A stretch of DNA of 64,000 bases from Cyclobacteriaceae bacterium (GTDB lineage: Bacteria; Bacteroidota; Bacteroidia; Cytophagales; Cyclobacteriaceae), in the NCBI GenBank assembly GCA_019638395.1, contig JAHBTX010000005.1:186001-250000 (forward strand), in the 5' to 3' direction. Below the pieces are notes generated by a model. It was not told where the DNA came from. It worked only from the letters and a program-made list of their open reading frames with translations, and ran no database searches. The first letter of the stretch is position 1; the number at the start of each line of letters is the position of its first letter. Shown one piece after another: positions 49,801-59,116 of this stretch. A program made the translations under genes and the position numbers.

Positions 49801-51420
49801 ATGCGAATCCTGATTCTTTTATTACTATTCCCAATTCTCACTTTAACAGCTCAGCAAAGTTGGCCCGATGAGCTAACGACTACACCTGAAAAATCCAACT
49901 TTGTAAAAACCTCTTCCCATGCTGATGTAATGGCTTTTATAAATGCGATTACCAGTAAGTCTGAAAATGTGTTTATGTTTTCGATGGGCACCAGTAAGGA
50001 AGGAAAACAAATTCCGGTGGTAGTACTTTCAAAAGACAAAATTAAAACAGCAACCGAGGCGAAAGCTACCGGTAAACCCGTTGTTTATATTCAGGGTAAT
50101 ATTCATGCGGGCGAAGTAGAAGGCAAAGAGGTTTTGCAAATATTAATGCGCGAGATATTGTTAGGCGATAAGAAACATTTGCTCGATAACCAGATTATTT
50201 TGTTTGCTCCTATTTATAATACCGATAGCAACGACAAAATGGAAAAGGGCAGAAGACCTTCGCAAGAAGATAGTCCGTTGGAAGTAGGCTTACGCGAAAA
50301 CAGTCAAGGTTTGGATCTTAATCGCGATGGAATGAAGATGGAAGCCATTGAAACACAAGCTTTGTTTGCAAGTGTACTGCTTCCATGGGATCCACAAGTG
50401 TTTGTTGACTTACATACTACCAACGGAACCTGGCATGCATATTCGCTTACATGGGCACCCGGTTATCAAAGCAGTGGTCACCCTGCTGTGTATGAATATG
50501 TGAACAATAAGATGTTACCCGAAATTACAAGCGTAGTAAAATCAAAATACGATTTGAATTTTGGCCCTTTCGGAGATTATTACTTACGGGAAGGCTGGCC
50601 TCCTAAAAATTTTTATACGTACAATCACCATCCACGCTACCTTGTTAATCAGTTTGGATTGAGAAATCGTTTATCAATTTTGAGCGAAGCCTTTGCGCAC
50701 GAGCGTTTCTATCAGCGTATTCATTCAACCTACCGGTTTGTATCTGAAATATTGGAATATACCAACACACACGCCACCGAAATTATTGAAACCAATAAGC
50801 GTGCAGAATCGGAAACAATTGCCGAGATGCAAGCAGGTGCCGGTAAAATAAAAAAGGGTGTTCGTTTTAAAATGGCACCGCTTAAAAAGCTGGATAACTT
50901 TATTACTTATGATTACATTCAAAAACTAAAAGCTGATGGGGGTTTTGAATATATACGCACCGGAAAAATTTCTTCATATAAAGATGTAACCTATCACGCA
51001 AAATTTGAAGTTGTAACTGATGCCACTGTCCCGCACGGCTACATCATTCCGGCTCGCTTTTCAAACATTGCTGAAAACCTACGTATGCATGGTATCAAAG
51101 TAGAGACATTAACTAAATCCACCACATTAACCGGAGAATTTTTTCAAATTGATAAATTTGAAAAAGCAAAGCAGGCGTTTCAAGGCCATGCCATGGCTCA
51201 GGCCGATGGCAAATTTGTTAGTGCTACCAAAAAATTCTCCAGAGGCGATTTTAAAGTGGAAATGAATCAACCGCTTGCCAACCTGATATTTTATCTGCTC
51301 GAAGCGCAATCAGATGACGGCTTACTTACGTGGAATTTCTTCGATGAATACATCGAAAAAGCTAAGAGCGAAAACAAACCGGTTGAATATCCCGTATTTA
51401 AGATCATTAAATCCAAATAA
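49801..51420 (+). CDS. M14 family zinc carboxypeptidase
   Basis: A 539-residue secreted protein (signal peptide MRILILLLLFPILTLTAQ). The zinc ligands are His and Glu in GNIHAGEVEGKEV and the downstream His in FVDLHTTNGTWH. The substrate-binding Asn-Arg appears as LDLNRDGMKMEAIETQ. The catalytic Glu region is LSILSEAFAHERF. An extra ~200-residue C-terminal region forms a beta-rich domain. It trims peptides in the periplasm or at the surface. It is followed 3 bp later by the TIGR00266 gene. Confidence 0.92.
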   Translation: MRILILLLLFPILTLTAQQSWPDELTTTPEKSNFVKTSSHADVMAFINAITSKSENVFMFSMGTSKEGKQIPVVVLSKDKIKTATEAKATGKPVVYIQGNIHAGEVEGKEVLQILMREILLGDKKHLLDNQIILFAPIYNTDSNDKMEKGRRPSQEDSPLEVGLRENSQGLDLNRDGMKMEAIETQALFASVLLPWDPQVFVDLHTTNGTWHAYSLTWAPGYQSSGHPAVYEYVNNKMLPEITSVVKSKYDLNFGPFGDYYLREGWPPKNFYTYNHHPRYLVNQFGLRNRLSILSEAFAHERFYQRIHSTYRFVSEILEYTNTHATEIIETNKRAESETIAEMQAGAGKIKKGVRFKMAPLKKLDNFITYDYIQKLKADGGFEYIRTGKISSYKDVTYHAKFEVVTDATVPHGYIIPARFSNIAENLRMHGIKVETLTKSTTLTGEFFQIDKFEKAKQAFQGHAMAQADGKFVSATKKFSRGDFKVEMNQPLANLIFYLLEAQSDDGLLTWNFFDEYIEKAKSENKPVEYPVFKIIKSK

Positions 51421-51423
51421 ACC

Positions 51424-52194
51424 ATGGCCACATCGCACGTAATCGACTACCAGATAAAAGGTGAAAGCATTCAGATTGTTGAAGTTGAACTTGATCCACA
51501 AGAAACTGTAATTGCCGAGGCGGGTGCTATGCTGTTTATGGAAGAAGGCATTCAGTTTGATACCAAAATGGGTGATGGGTCCAACCCCAATCAAAGCATT
51601 TTCGACAAACTATTATCGGCAGGCAGCCGGGTATTAACAGGCGAATCATTATTCATGACACACTTTACCAACCGTGGATATCGCAAAGCAAAGGTTGGAT
51701 TCTCTGCACCCTATCCAGGTACTATTATTCCGATTGACTTGGCAACAAGTCGCAACAATGAATTAGTGGTTCAAAAAGATGGGTTTCTATGCGCTGCCTT
51801 TGGCACAAAACTTTCGATCGTATTTAATCGGAAAATTGGGGCCGGTCTTGTAGGTGGCGAAGGATTTATTCTGCAGAAACTACAAGGCGATGGCAAAGCC
51901 TTTGTACATGCAGGTGGAACTGTAATTGAACGCACACTAAACAACGAAACACTTCGGGTTGATACCGGGTGTGTAGTTGCATTTGAATCTCAAATCGATT
52001 TTGATGTTGAGACAACAGGAAGTTTGAAGTCGATGATTTTTGGCGGTGAAGGTATCTTTCTGGCAACCCTACGCGGAAGTGGCAAGGTATGGCTGCAGTC
52101 TATGCCTCTTCGTAAACTGGTACAGGCATTATCGCCTTACGGCAGAAATTCAAGAAAAGAATCCAGCTCAATTCTCGGAAGCTTCCTGGAATAA
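51424..52194 (+). CDS. TIGR00266 / AIM24 family protein
   Basis: A 256-residue protein. Family marks include [44 protein letters not shown], with [24 protein letters not shown] and [23 protein letters not shown], quoted here in parts only to show the repeats. It is a jelly-roll barrel of three internal repeats. Homologues range from bacteria to mitochondrial AIM24; the molecular role is unclear. It is likely co-transcribed with the M14 peptidase gene. Confidence 0.92.
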   Translation: MATSHVIDYQIKGESIQIVEVELDPQETVIAEAGAMLFMEEGIQFDTKMGDGSNPNQSIFDKLLSAGSRVLTGESLFMTHFTNRGYRKAKVGFSAPYPGTIIPIDLATSRNNELVVQKDGFLCAAFGTKLSIVFNRKIGAGLVGGEGFILQKLQGDGKAFVHAGGTVIERTLNNETLRVDTGCVVAFESQIDFDVETTGSLKSMIFGGEGIFLATLRGSGKVWLQSMPLRKLVQALSPYGRNSRKESSSILGSFLE

Positions 52195-52251
52195 GTATTT
52201 TATTGATTAGTGTAAGCATGAAACACTAACTTGTGAATAAAATACCAATTC

Positions 52252-53466
52252 ATGAGTCTTATTAAAATTGGTCTTATCCGCGAAGGCAAAACTCCGCCCG
52301 ATAAACGAGTGCCCTTTACTCCGGCTCAGGCAGAGGAAATAACACAACGATTTCCACACGCTAAAATTATTTGCCAGCAAAGTAATGTTCGTTGCTTTGA
52401 AGATGCAGAGTACGAAGCGCGCGGTATCGCTACCCAACCGGAGTTGGAAGATTGCGATATTGTGATGGGCATTAAAGAAGTCCCGATCAATATGCTCATG
52501 GCTGGCAAAACATACCTGTTCTTCTCGCATACCATTAAAAAACAGCCTTACAATCGAAAACTATTACAAGCTGTTCTTCAGAAGAAAATCCGACTAATTG
52601 ACTACGAAGCATTAAAGGATACCCAAGGTAACCGCCTGGTAGCCTTTGGCCGGTTTGCCGGAATTGTTGGCGCTTACAACGGCCTGTGGGCGTACGGAAA
52701 AAAATTTAAACAATTTGACTTACGCAGGGCTTTTGAGTGTTTTGATATTAATGATCTGAAACTTGAATTACGTAAAGTAAAACTCCCACCCGTTAAAATT
52801 GTACTAACAGGAGCAGGCCGGGTGGGTAAAGGCGCTATGGAAACATTGGATACTGCCGGTATTCGCAAAGTGAGTGTAACGGATTTTCTAAACAAGGTTT
52901 ATTCAGAACCAGTTTACACTCAGTTAAGTAGTGCGGATTATCATAAACATAAAGAGGGCGGTCATTTTAATCGTGCTGAATTTCATCGCAATCCAGAGCG
53001 ATACCATTCAACATTTAATCGATTCTTAAGTGTTGCTGATATAGTAATGGCCGGAGCCTTTTGGAATCCAAATGCACCTGTACTCTTTACCCGACAGGAT
53101 ATGCTTGCCCCCGATTTCAATATTAAGATTATTGCTGATATTACCTGCGATATAAATGGATCGATACCGTGTACCATCCGGGCAAGTTCTATTCCCGATC
53201 CGCTGTACGATTACGATCCGCATACCAACACCGATCTGCCCCCCTTTAGTAAACAGGATTTTGTAACGGTAATGGCTGTTGATAATCTTCCCTGTGAGCT
53301 ACCGAGAAGTGCATCCGATGAATTTGGTCGCGATCTGATCGATCGGATATTGAGACCGCTATTGTTTGAAGATAGCGAAGGCACTATTAAACGCGGCACT
53401 GTAGCCGAAAACGGAAAACTCACACCGGAATTCTCTTACTTGCAAGACTATATAAATACCAATTAA
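52252..53466 (+). CDS. Saccharopine dehydrogenase (LYS1-like) / alanine dehydrogenase-PNT fold oxidoreductase
   Basis: A 404-residue protein. The N-terminal AlaDh/PNT-like domain begins IKIGLIREGKTPPDKRVPFTPAQA (Arg-Glu-x-Lys and Lys-Arg substrate contacts). Then come KTYLFFSHTIKKQPYNR, GRFAGIVGAYNGLWAYG, and a dinucleotide site VKIVLTGAGRVGKGAMETLD. The late part, DNLPCELPRSASDEFGRDL, is typical of the lysine-forming saccharopine dehydrogenases. No other lysine genes are adjacent, so the assignment to lysine metabolism is tentative. Confidence 0.88.
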   Translation: MSLIKIGLIREGKTPPDKRVPFTPAQAEEITQRFPHAKIICQQSNVRCFEDAEYEARGIATQPELEDCDIVMGIKEVPINMLMAGKTYLFFSHTIKKQPYNRKLLQAVLQKKIRLIDYEALKDTQGNRLVAFGRFAGIVGAYNGLWAYGKKFKQFDLRRAFECFDINDLKLELRKVKLPPVKIVLTGAGRVGKGAMETLDTAGIRKVSVTDFLNKVYSEPVYTQLSSADYHKHKEGGHFNRAEFHRNPERYHSTFNRFLSVADIVMAGAFWNPNAPVLFTRQDMLAPDFNIKIIADITCDINGSIPCTIRASSIPDPLYDYDPHTNTDLPPFSKQDFVTVMAVDNLPCELPRSASDEFGRDLIDRILRPLLFEDSEGTIKRGTVAENGKLTPEFSYLQDYINTN

Positions 53467-53474
53467 ACCTTGTT

Positions 53475-53777
53475 ATGCTTTTATACAACGTAACCTTTGG
53501 GATCGATAAACAAATTGAACAGGAGTGGCTGCAATGGATTCGGGAAAACTACATTACCGGCATTATGAATACCGGGTTGTTTTCGGATTATAAAATTTAC
53601 AAAGTGCTTACGCACGAAGAGGAAACAAGCGTATCGTACAGTATTCAATGTTTTGCACCGTCAATCGAGCATATACTTCAGTATTTGAATGAGTTTGCTC
53701 CCAAATTAGTTGAAACACATCGGGCCCGGTTTAAAGATCAGCACGTGGCCTTCAATACATTATTGGAAGAGGTTTAA
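53475..53777 (+). CDS. DUF4286 family protein
   Basis: A 100-residue protein (MLLYNVTFGIDKQIEQEWLQWIRENYI) with the ferredoxin-like strand-helix-strand pattern of DUF4286, ending HVAFNTLLEEV. It is Bacteroidota-typical with no known function. It follows the dehydrogenase by 8 bp and overlaps the convergent GNAT gene by four bases at the stop codons. Confidence 0.88.
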   Translation: MLLYNVTFGIDKQIEQEWLQWIRENYITGIMNTGLFSDYKIYKVLTHEEETSVSYSIQCFAPSIEHILQYLNEFAPKLVETHRARFKDQHVAFNTLLEEV

Positions 53778-54244
53778 ACGTTAGCCAATAATTCCTGTAT
53801 TTGTTCCCGATCAAGATGGCAGTTAATCCACTCATGATCTAACTTCGATCCGCGCGATTTGTAAAACTTTATGGCTGGCTCGTTCCAATCAAGCACCTGC
53901 CACATCATTCCCGTACAGTTAGCTTCAATGGATTGTTTCAGGGTAGCATCAAACAGCGCCTTACCCCAACCTTTCCCTCTTTCACTTTCTGTTACAATTA
54001 TATCTTCCAGGTAAAGTCGCTTACCTTTCCAGGTTGAATACCGGTAGTAATATAATGACAGGCCATGAATACCCCTTTCGTCTTCGGCAACAAAAAAACC
54101 GAATAACGGATTTAAGCCAAAGCCATCCTGTTCCATTTGAGCCACCGAATTGGAAACTTCGTGCGGTGCGCGTTCATAACACGCCAACTCCATTATCAAT
54201 TCAAATACCCGTGGTAAATCCGATTGTTTGCCCTTTCTGATCAT
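53774..54244 (-). CDS. GNAT family N-acetyltransferase
   Basis: About 156 residues from the ATG at 54244 (MIRKGKQSDLPRVFELIMELACYERAP); starts at 54262 or 54277 are also in frame. The GNAT core is LYLEDIIVTESERGKGWGKALFDATLKQ (acetyl-CoA motif A, RGKGWG) and WQVLDWNEPAIKFYKSRG (motif B). It resembles spermidine/diamine acetyltransferase-like and thialysine acetyltransferase enzymes in its N-terminus and WNxPAIxFY pattern. The substrate is unproven. Confidence 0.92.
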   Translation of the reverse strand: MIRKGKQSDLPRVFELIMELACYERAPHEVSNSVAQMEQDGFGLNPLFGFFVAEDERGIHGLSLYYYRYSTWKGKRLYLEDIIVTESERGKGWGKALFDATLKQSIEANCTGMMWQVLDWNEPAIKFYKSRGSKLDHEWINCHLDREQIQELLANV

Positions 54245-54381
54245 GTTTTTTAGGTTCTCCATTAAAATACTTTTCATACTAAAAAAGCTGCCAAGCTTCT
54301 ATTTTGACATCATAGAAATGATGCCCAAACCAATTTATTGTAAACATGACATCTCAACTACGAATCAAATCGATTCAAAAT

Positions 54382-54409
54382 AAAAAAGGCTCTTTGAGGA
54401 GCCTTTTTT
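54382..54409. terminator. Bidirectional rho-independent terminator at the end of the gld operon
   Basis: AAAAAAGGCTC (54382-54392) / GAGCCTTTTTT (54399-54409) is a perfect 11-bp stem with a 6-nt loop and U-runs in both directions. It lies 21 bp past the gldN stop on the minus strand. Confidence 0.9.
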
Positions 54410-54429
54410 ATTAAATCTTTAAATCAATA

Positions 54430-55326
54430 CTAGTACTCCCAAAGGTTGTGCTCTTTCTCCATCAGTTCCATCTCCTTTTCCCAACGGGCAAATACTGATT
54501 CGCCATAGCTTCTGCCATTACGCTCGTATATCTGTTGAATTGAACGATCGTCCGGGTTCTCAACCTTATCGATCACACCTCTGAATAAACGCAACTTAAA
54601 GGCATCTGTAAAGGTCCTGTTTTCCGCAGGATTGTACCGATTTCGCCACAATACCTTATCGCGTTCTTTATAATCTTTACTGTGCGCTACCTTCTCTACA
54701 GCGTTATAAAAATCTTTGTAGTTGATGAATGCAATTGGGTTGATGGTTGTTTCTCCTGAGCGTTGCGCCAATAAACCAATAGACTGAATGTCGTAATACA
54801 GCCGTGAGCGTCTCTTGTCAAAGATTACATCCTCAATAATTGTTATTGCTACAATGTTGTCTTTGGTAAAGTACTCCGTTTGCGAAGGTGCTAATTCCCA
54901 CCATTGATTATCGGTAGGTAAATGACCCTTATTGTCGTTACGGGTTGACTGATAGTTTTTGCCTCGGTAGTTTGCGGTTTCATTTGTGAAATACGATTTG
55001 TTTTGATCGTATGGAGGCTCAGCAACAGCCTGATTACTCACTAATATCTCCTCAGCTGGCCGTACGTTTTTCAATGAGTCATCGTAGGCGATAATAGCAC
55101 CACTTTGAATGCTCTTGATTAAGAAATTAGTAAGGTCCGATTGTGCAGATTTAAAACCAGCATTCTGCTTCTCACCCAAATCTACGGTTCTCCAAACCCT
55201 ATAGCGGTATAATTGCTCATAGTAGGGGATTTTCTCCGTTGAGTTAGGATTATAGATAGTATCCGGTTGTGCGTACAATGCACCTGCCAAGCCAAAAGAC
55301 AGAATTGCGATTTTTACAAGTTTCAT
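54430..55326 (-). CDS. gldN: Gliding motility / type IX secretion protein GldN
   Basis: A 298-residue secreted protein (signal peptide MKLVKIAILSFGLAGALYAQP). GldN/PorN features are the YEQLYRYRVWRTVDLGEKQNAGF start, TKDNIVAITIIEDVIFDKRRSRLYYDIQSIG, and FTDAFKLRLFRG. It forms part of the periplasmic GldK-GldN ring of the T9SS. It follows gldM by 12 bp and closes the gldKLMN operon ahead of a strong terminator. Confidence 0.96.
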   Translation of the reverse strand: MKLVKIAILSFGLAGALYAQPDTIYNPNSTEKIPYYEQLYRYRVWRTVDLGEKQNAGFKSAQSDLTNFLIKSIQSGAIIAYDDSLKNVRPAEEILVSNQAVAEPPYDQNKSYFTNETANYRGKNYQSTRNDNKGHLPTDNQWWELAPSQTEYFTKDNIVAITIIEDVIFDKRRSRLYYDIQSIGLLAQRSGETTINPIAFINYKDFYNAVEKVAHSKDYKERDKVLWRNRYNPAENRTFTDAFKLRLFRGVIDKVENPDDRSIQQIYERNGRSYGESVFARWEKEMELMEKEHNLWEY

Positions 55327-55338
55327 TTCTTCAGTTTG

Positions 55339-56913
55339 TTATTTACCCATCACGTAAACTCCTTCGAGTTTAGCATTTACAGGTTTAGCATCATTATCGT
55401 TAGGATCCCAGGTTGAACGCACTACCTGAACATTGTAAATCGAGAAGCTATCGCCCGGACGTAAGCCGTACTTAGCAATTTCGATTGTACCAGAGGTTAA
55501 AGTAATGGGTGTTTTTCCGGTAATCTGTAAAGTCATTTGTGTAACGCGGTAACCTGCATCTTTCGCATTCTGACGCTTAAAAGTTTCATCAGAAATTTCG
55601 GGCACAAACCGAACGATTGAAGTTCCGGGAGGGATACCCTTTTTAACATCGTATTCGCCATTTCCTACCATCAACTTAGCTACCGGGCTAGGAACTGGTT
55701 TGGCCTTAAATTGTTTCACCTCAATTTGAGAACCATTTACAAGTACCCGAACATCCATCTGCGGGCGCGTAGGGATAAGTACGAATTTACCAGATCCTTG
55801 GGCCACCACTTTGCCTTGATCGCCTGGTACGGTTAATGAAATACCCGAAGATTCTGTTAACCCCTGAACGCTCACAGACATTTCGTTACCACAATCCAAA
55901 TATAATGTACTGGCACTCTCCGACTCAAATTTGGCAACCGGGCGGGCTACTTTATACCGCACAACTTCTTCGTAAGGTTTACCCTTTACATTAATTTTTA
56001 CTTTGTACGACATGTCGGCCAATCCATTCTTATCATAAGTTCCGCCTGAGGTTCTGAATTTAATCTTACCCATTTTTATTCCGGTAACATTATCCACCTC
56101 AACTTTAACTGGTGCCCCATCTTTGAACATCTCCGGTTCTTCATCCGAAGCGGCAGCTATAAAAAGATCGGCCGAGTATTCCTGACCTGCCACAAGTGTG
56201 TTTGATTCAGCCCGAACCATCGGCACAACTTTATTGAATTTAATAGTTGACGCATCTGCCCGTTTGAAGAGCGTATCAAGTGCTGAACGTTCATATTCAA
56301 GTATCTCCGTTTGCATTTGACTCAAGGTTGCTATAGCTCCCATGGTTGGTGTGCCCTGAAAAGAGAATAAGAGGAACGATTTATCTAACTGGTTGGTATT
56401 ACTTTTGAATTGCTCATAATCCGCTGCCGTGCGTGTTAATCGTGGAAAAGGAGTTTTAAGATTCATAATCTTATTAAGATTATTCACGTACTCTGTTAAT
56501 TTCCGTTCGTACTGCTGGCCTTCTTCTGGCTTCTGGCTATCCAACATTAATTCTTCAGCACGGTTAGTATTTAACACTAACTCTTCGCCTTCAATTGCTT
56601 TTCCATCGGGTTCAGTTCGCATTTTACCCTTTAGTTCATCCAAATAGGCAACCATCTTTTTGGTGATCTCACGAACCTCTTTAGCTTTTGCTTTAGACTC
56701 CTCGGCTCTTTCGTCTTGATTAGCTCCTAAAATATCACCTAACTTCTTTTCGTTAGCAACATCAGTCTCTTTTACTAATTTTATCAGGGTCTCATCAATG
56801 ATGGCGAACTTCTCCAACACCGCGTTACTTACGTTTAGCGCAAGGAGCGCAGTAAGCACGAGGTACATCATACCAATCATCTTCTGCCTGGGTGTTTCCT
56901 TACCACCTGCCAT
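55339..56913 (-). CDS. gldM: Type IX secretion motor protein GldM
   Basis: A 524-residue protein. The N-terminus is MAGGKETPRQKMIGMMYLVL, with a single membrane helix at residues ~12-32. Arg9, which in the Flavobacterium GldLM motor is functionally important, is present. A coiled periplasmic helical domain (NEKKLGDILGANQDERAEESKAKA) is followed by Ig-like domains. With GldL it forms the proton-powered rotary motor that energises T9SS transport and gliding. It begins 54 bp after gldL. Confidence 0.97.
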   Translation of the reverse strand: MAGGKETPRQKMIGMMYLVLTALLALNVSNAVLEKFAIIDETLIKLVKETDVANEKKLGDILGANQDERAEESKAKAKEVREITKKMVAYLDELKGKMRTEPDGKAIEGEELVLNTNRAEELMLDSQKPEEGQQYERKLTEYVNNLNKIMNLKTPFPRLTRTAADYEQFKSNTNQLDKSFLLFSFQGTPTMGAIATLSQMQTEILEYERSALDTLFKRADASTIKFNKVVPMVRAESNTLVAGQEYSADLFIAAASDEEPEMFKDGAPVKVEVDNVTGIKMGKIKFRTSGGTYDKNGLADMSYKVKINVKGKPYEEVVRYKVARPVAKFESESASTLYLDCGNEMSVSVQGLTESSGISLTVPGDQGKVVAQGSGKFVLIPTRPQMDVRVLVNGSQIEVKQFKAKPVPSPVAKLMVGNGEYDVKKGIPPGTSIVRFVPEISDETFKRQNAKDAGYRVTQMTLQITGKTPITLTSGTIEIAKYGLRPGDSFSIYNVQVVRSTWDPNDNDAKPVNAKLEGVYVMGK

Positions 56914-56967
56914 GTTTTTTTATTTTAGTGTTTATAAAATCAGAAAAATATTTAATCAGAAGGCTTC

Positions 56968-57792
56968 TTATTGGTTTGAACCTTTCATTGCAGTTAGCAT
57001 ACCACCATACACCTTATTCAGTGCTGTAATATTTGAAGTGAGGCTACCCAATTCTGTTGTAAACTTAGTTGTGTTCTCACCTACTTTGGTAAGGCCTTGC
57101 ATTGCCCCAGTTAAACTTTCATAGAATTTATTCATATTCTTCACATGCGAATCAGCATCTTTCAATTCCATTTCATATACCGCATTTAGCGACTGTAAAT
57201 TTTTAGTTACTGCCTGCATTTGCTTGTGGTATTCATTGGTGTCTTTAGATGCATCGGCCATTGATTTAACAGCTGTCATAGCGGTACCGTAAGCCTTGTT
57301 CATTTCTGTTAATGCTGAAGCAGCTGATTGAACGTTCTTGGCATATTCGTTTGTTGCAACGGCTGCATTGGATAAGTTACTCATTTGAGATGCGGAAGTA
57401 GCCAGGTTAGTTAAGCCCTTGCCCAGATTATCTAACAAGTTCTGATCAACTTTTGCTGTTTTCAGCATTTCATCAATTTTCAACAATGGAGAATCTCCAG
57501 CGGGGCGGTTGCTGATGCGGGTAGCTGTTGGATTAACCGGACCTTCATAATCTTCAGCTAATTCCGGATACACTTTAGACCAATCTGGTTCTGCGTGCTG
57601 AGGTTCAAATGCACTAAGGAAGAAGATACCTGCCTCCACACTCAAACCGATCATCAACATCGCGTTTGCGCCTTCCAAGTGAAGAATTTTAAAAAGTGCT
57701 CCGATAATAACAACCGCTGCACCAATACCGTAAACTTTGGGCATGATGGTTGTGAAGAATAATGCGACAAATCCGCCTTTTTTCTTTGCCAT
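56968..57792 (-). CDS. gldL: Type IX secretion motor protein GldL
   Basis: A 274-residue inner-membrane protein with two N-terminal helices (VYGIGAAVVIIGALFKIL; AMLMIGLSVEAGIFFLSAF). Glu53 in the second helix corresponds to the proton-path Glu of GldL. A long cytosolic helical tail rich in Ala, Asn and Lys (LTNLATSASQMSNLSNAA...) is characteristic. It forms the stator ring around GldM. The order gldK-gldL-gldM-gldN is the standard one. Confidence 0.97.
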   Translation of the reverse strand: MAKKKGGFVALFFTTIMPKVYGIGAAVVIIGALFKILHLEGANAMLMIGLSVEAGIFFLSAFEPQHAEPDWSKVYPELAEDYEGPVNPTATRISNRPAGDSPLLKIDEMLKTAKVDQNLLDNLGKGLTNLATSASQMSNLSNAAVATNEYAKNVQSAASALTEMNKAYGTAMTAVKSMADASKDTNEYHKQMQAVTKNLQSLNAVYEMELKDADSHVKNMNKFYESLTGAMQGLTKVGENTTKFTTELGSLTSNITALNKVYGGMLTAMKGSNQ

Positions 57793-57852
57793 GGTTCTTT
57801 GAGATTTAAGTTTAGTCCGTTTTTAGAATTTAAATATAGCCAGAGTTTTTAA

Positions 57853-58974
57853 TTATTGAAATTCAGCCCCTGATGAGCGGCCCAGATTGGTCATAGCACA
57901 ACGAAATCCAATGTAGGCACGAGTTGAATCTTTATACTCATATGTTCTGGTTCCAGTTTCCAAATAGTAAGCCACGTCTTTCCACGAACCTCCGCGCACA
58001 ACTTTACGGGCATTGTAATTTTGCCGTGATTTACCTTCACGATCATAAGCTCTTTTATCAATAAACTGCGGGTTTAAATCCCAAACGGTAGGAACGGATG
58101 CCGGATTGAAATCATCTAAACACCATTCTGATACGTTTCCGGCCATGTCCACTAATCCATAATCATTGGGGAAGTAAATTCCAACCGGGGCTGTATAGGC
58201 AAAGCCATCGTCATAGAAATTACCACGCCCTGGTTTGAAGTTGGCCAGCATACATCCTTTCGAGTTTCGGATATATGGATTTCCCCACGGGTATTTTGCC
58301 ATATCGCGTCCGCCACGCGCAGCATACTCCCATTCTGCTTCTGATGGTAACCGGAAGGCTGGCATGGGGGGTTGACCACCGTTAACCTGACGCCATTCGT
58401 TTAAGAAGGCGGTTCGCCATTTACCAAAGAATACTGCGGCTTCCCAACTTACACCAACTACGGGATATTCCTGATAGCCGGGGTGTTGCCAATAGTAATC
58501 AACCAACGGATCGCCCATGTGGTGCGAGAAATCCTTCATCCACACAGTGGTATCGGGATAATATTTTTCCATGAACTCCTGTTGACCAATCTGCTCGAAG
58601 TTTGTTAAGCCTTCTGCCCCGTTAGGATCCAGGAAAAAAGTGGTGAACTGGAGGTACTCATCGTTAGTGATTTCGGTTTCATCCATGAATAATGGACCGA
58701 TTGTAATCTGCTTGTTGAAGTTAATTTGGGTGGATGCCGGATCTTCATCGGCCTGGCCCATGTGGAAGGTTCCAGCAGGAATGGGTACCATACCATATGG
58801 TATTACCATCGACCAGGACTCTCTGCGCTCAAGCGTGGATTGCCCCACCACTTCACCGCGGGCATCGCCACCCTTTTTGCCACCAATACCCAGTAAGCCA
58901 CAGCCTCCAACCAGGGTTCCGGCCCCTAGCATTAAAGCATAGTATAGAACTTTAAGAGAAACGTTCTTCTTCAT
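57853..58974 (-). CDS. gldK: T9SS outer-membrane-ring lipoprotein GldK
   Basis: 373 residues from the ATG at 58974 (MKKNVSLKVLYYALMLGAGTLVGGCG), which gives a proper lipoprotein signal; an earlier in-frame ATG at 59100 would put 42 unlikely residues in front. The formylglycine-generating-enzyme-like fold is visible: MVPIPAGTFHMGQADEDP, PAFRLPSEAEWEYAARGG, LVDMAGNVSEWCLDDF, KVVRGGSWKDVAYYLETGTR and IGFRCA. GldK forms a ring with GldN. It is not itself a known sulfatase-activating enzyme. Confidence 0.96.
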   Translation of the reverse strand: MKKNVSLKVLYYALMLGAGTLVGGCGLLGIGGKKGGDARGEVVGQSTLERRESWSMVIPYGMVPIPAGTFHMGQADEDPASTQINFNKQITIGPLFMDETEITNDEYLQFTTFFLDPNGAEGLTNFEQIGQQEFMEKYYPDTTVWMKDFSHHMGDPLVDYYWQHPGYQEYPVVGVSWEAAVFFGKWRTAFLNEWRQVNGGQPPMPAFRLPSEAEWEYAARGGRDMAKYPWGNPYIRNSKGCMLANFKPGRGNFYDDGFAYTAPVGIYFPNDYGLVDMAGNVSEWCLDDFNPASVPTVWDLNPQFIDKRAYDREGKSRQNYNARKVVRGGSWKDVAYYLETGTRTYEYKDSTRAYIGFRCAMTNLGRSSGAEFQ

Positions 58975-59116
58975 ACATTTTTTGTTATTTCCTGCCTTTC
59001 GGTTTAGTAAGTCAAACGATACAGACCCGAAAGTTATTCTTTTTCGCCTTTTATTTAAAAACCTAAGCAACCAAATTCTATAAATTCTGACAAAAACCAA
59101 AATAATTCTTACCCGC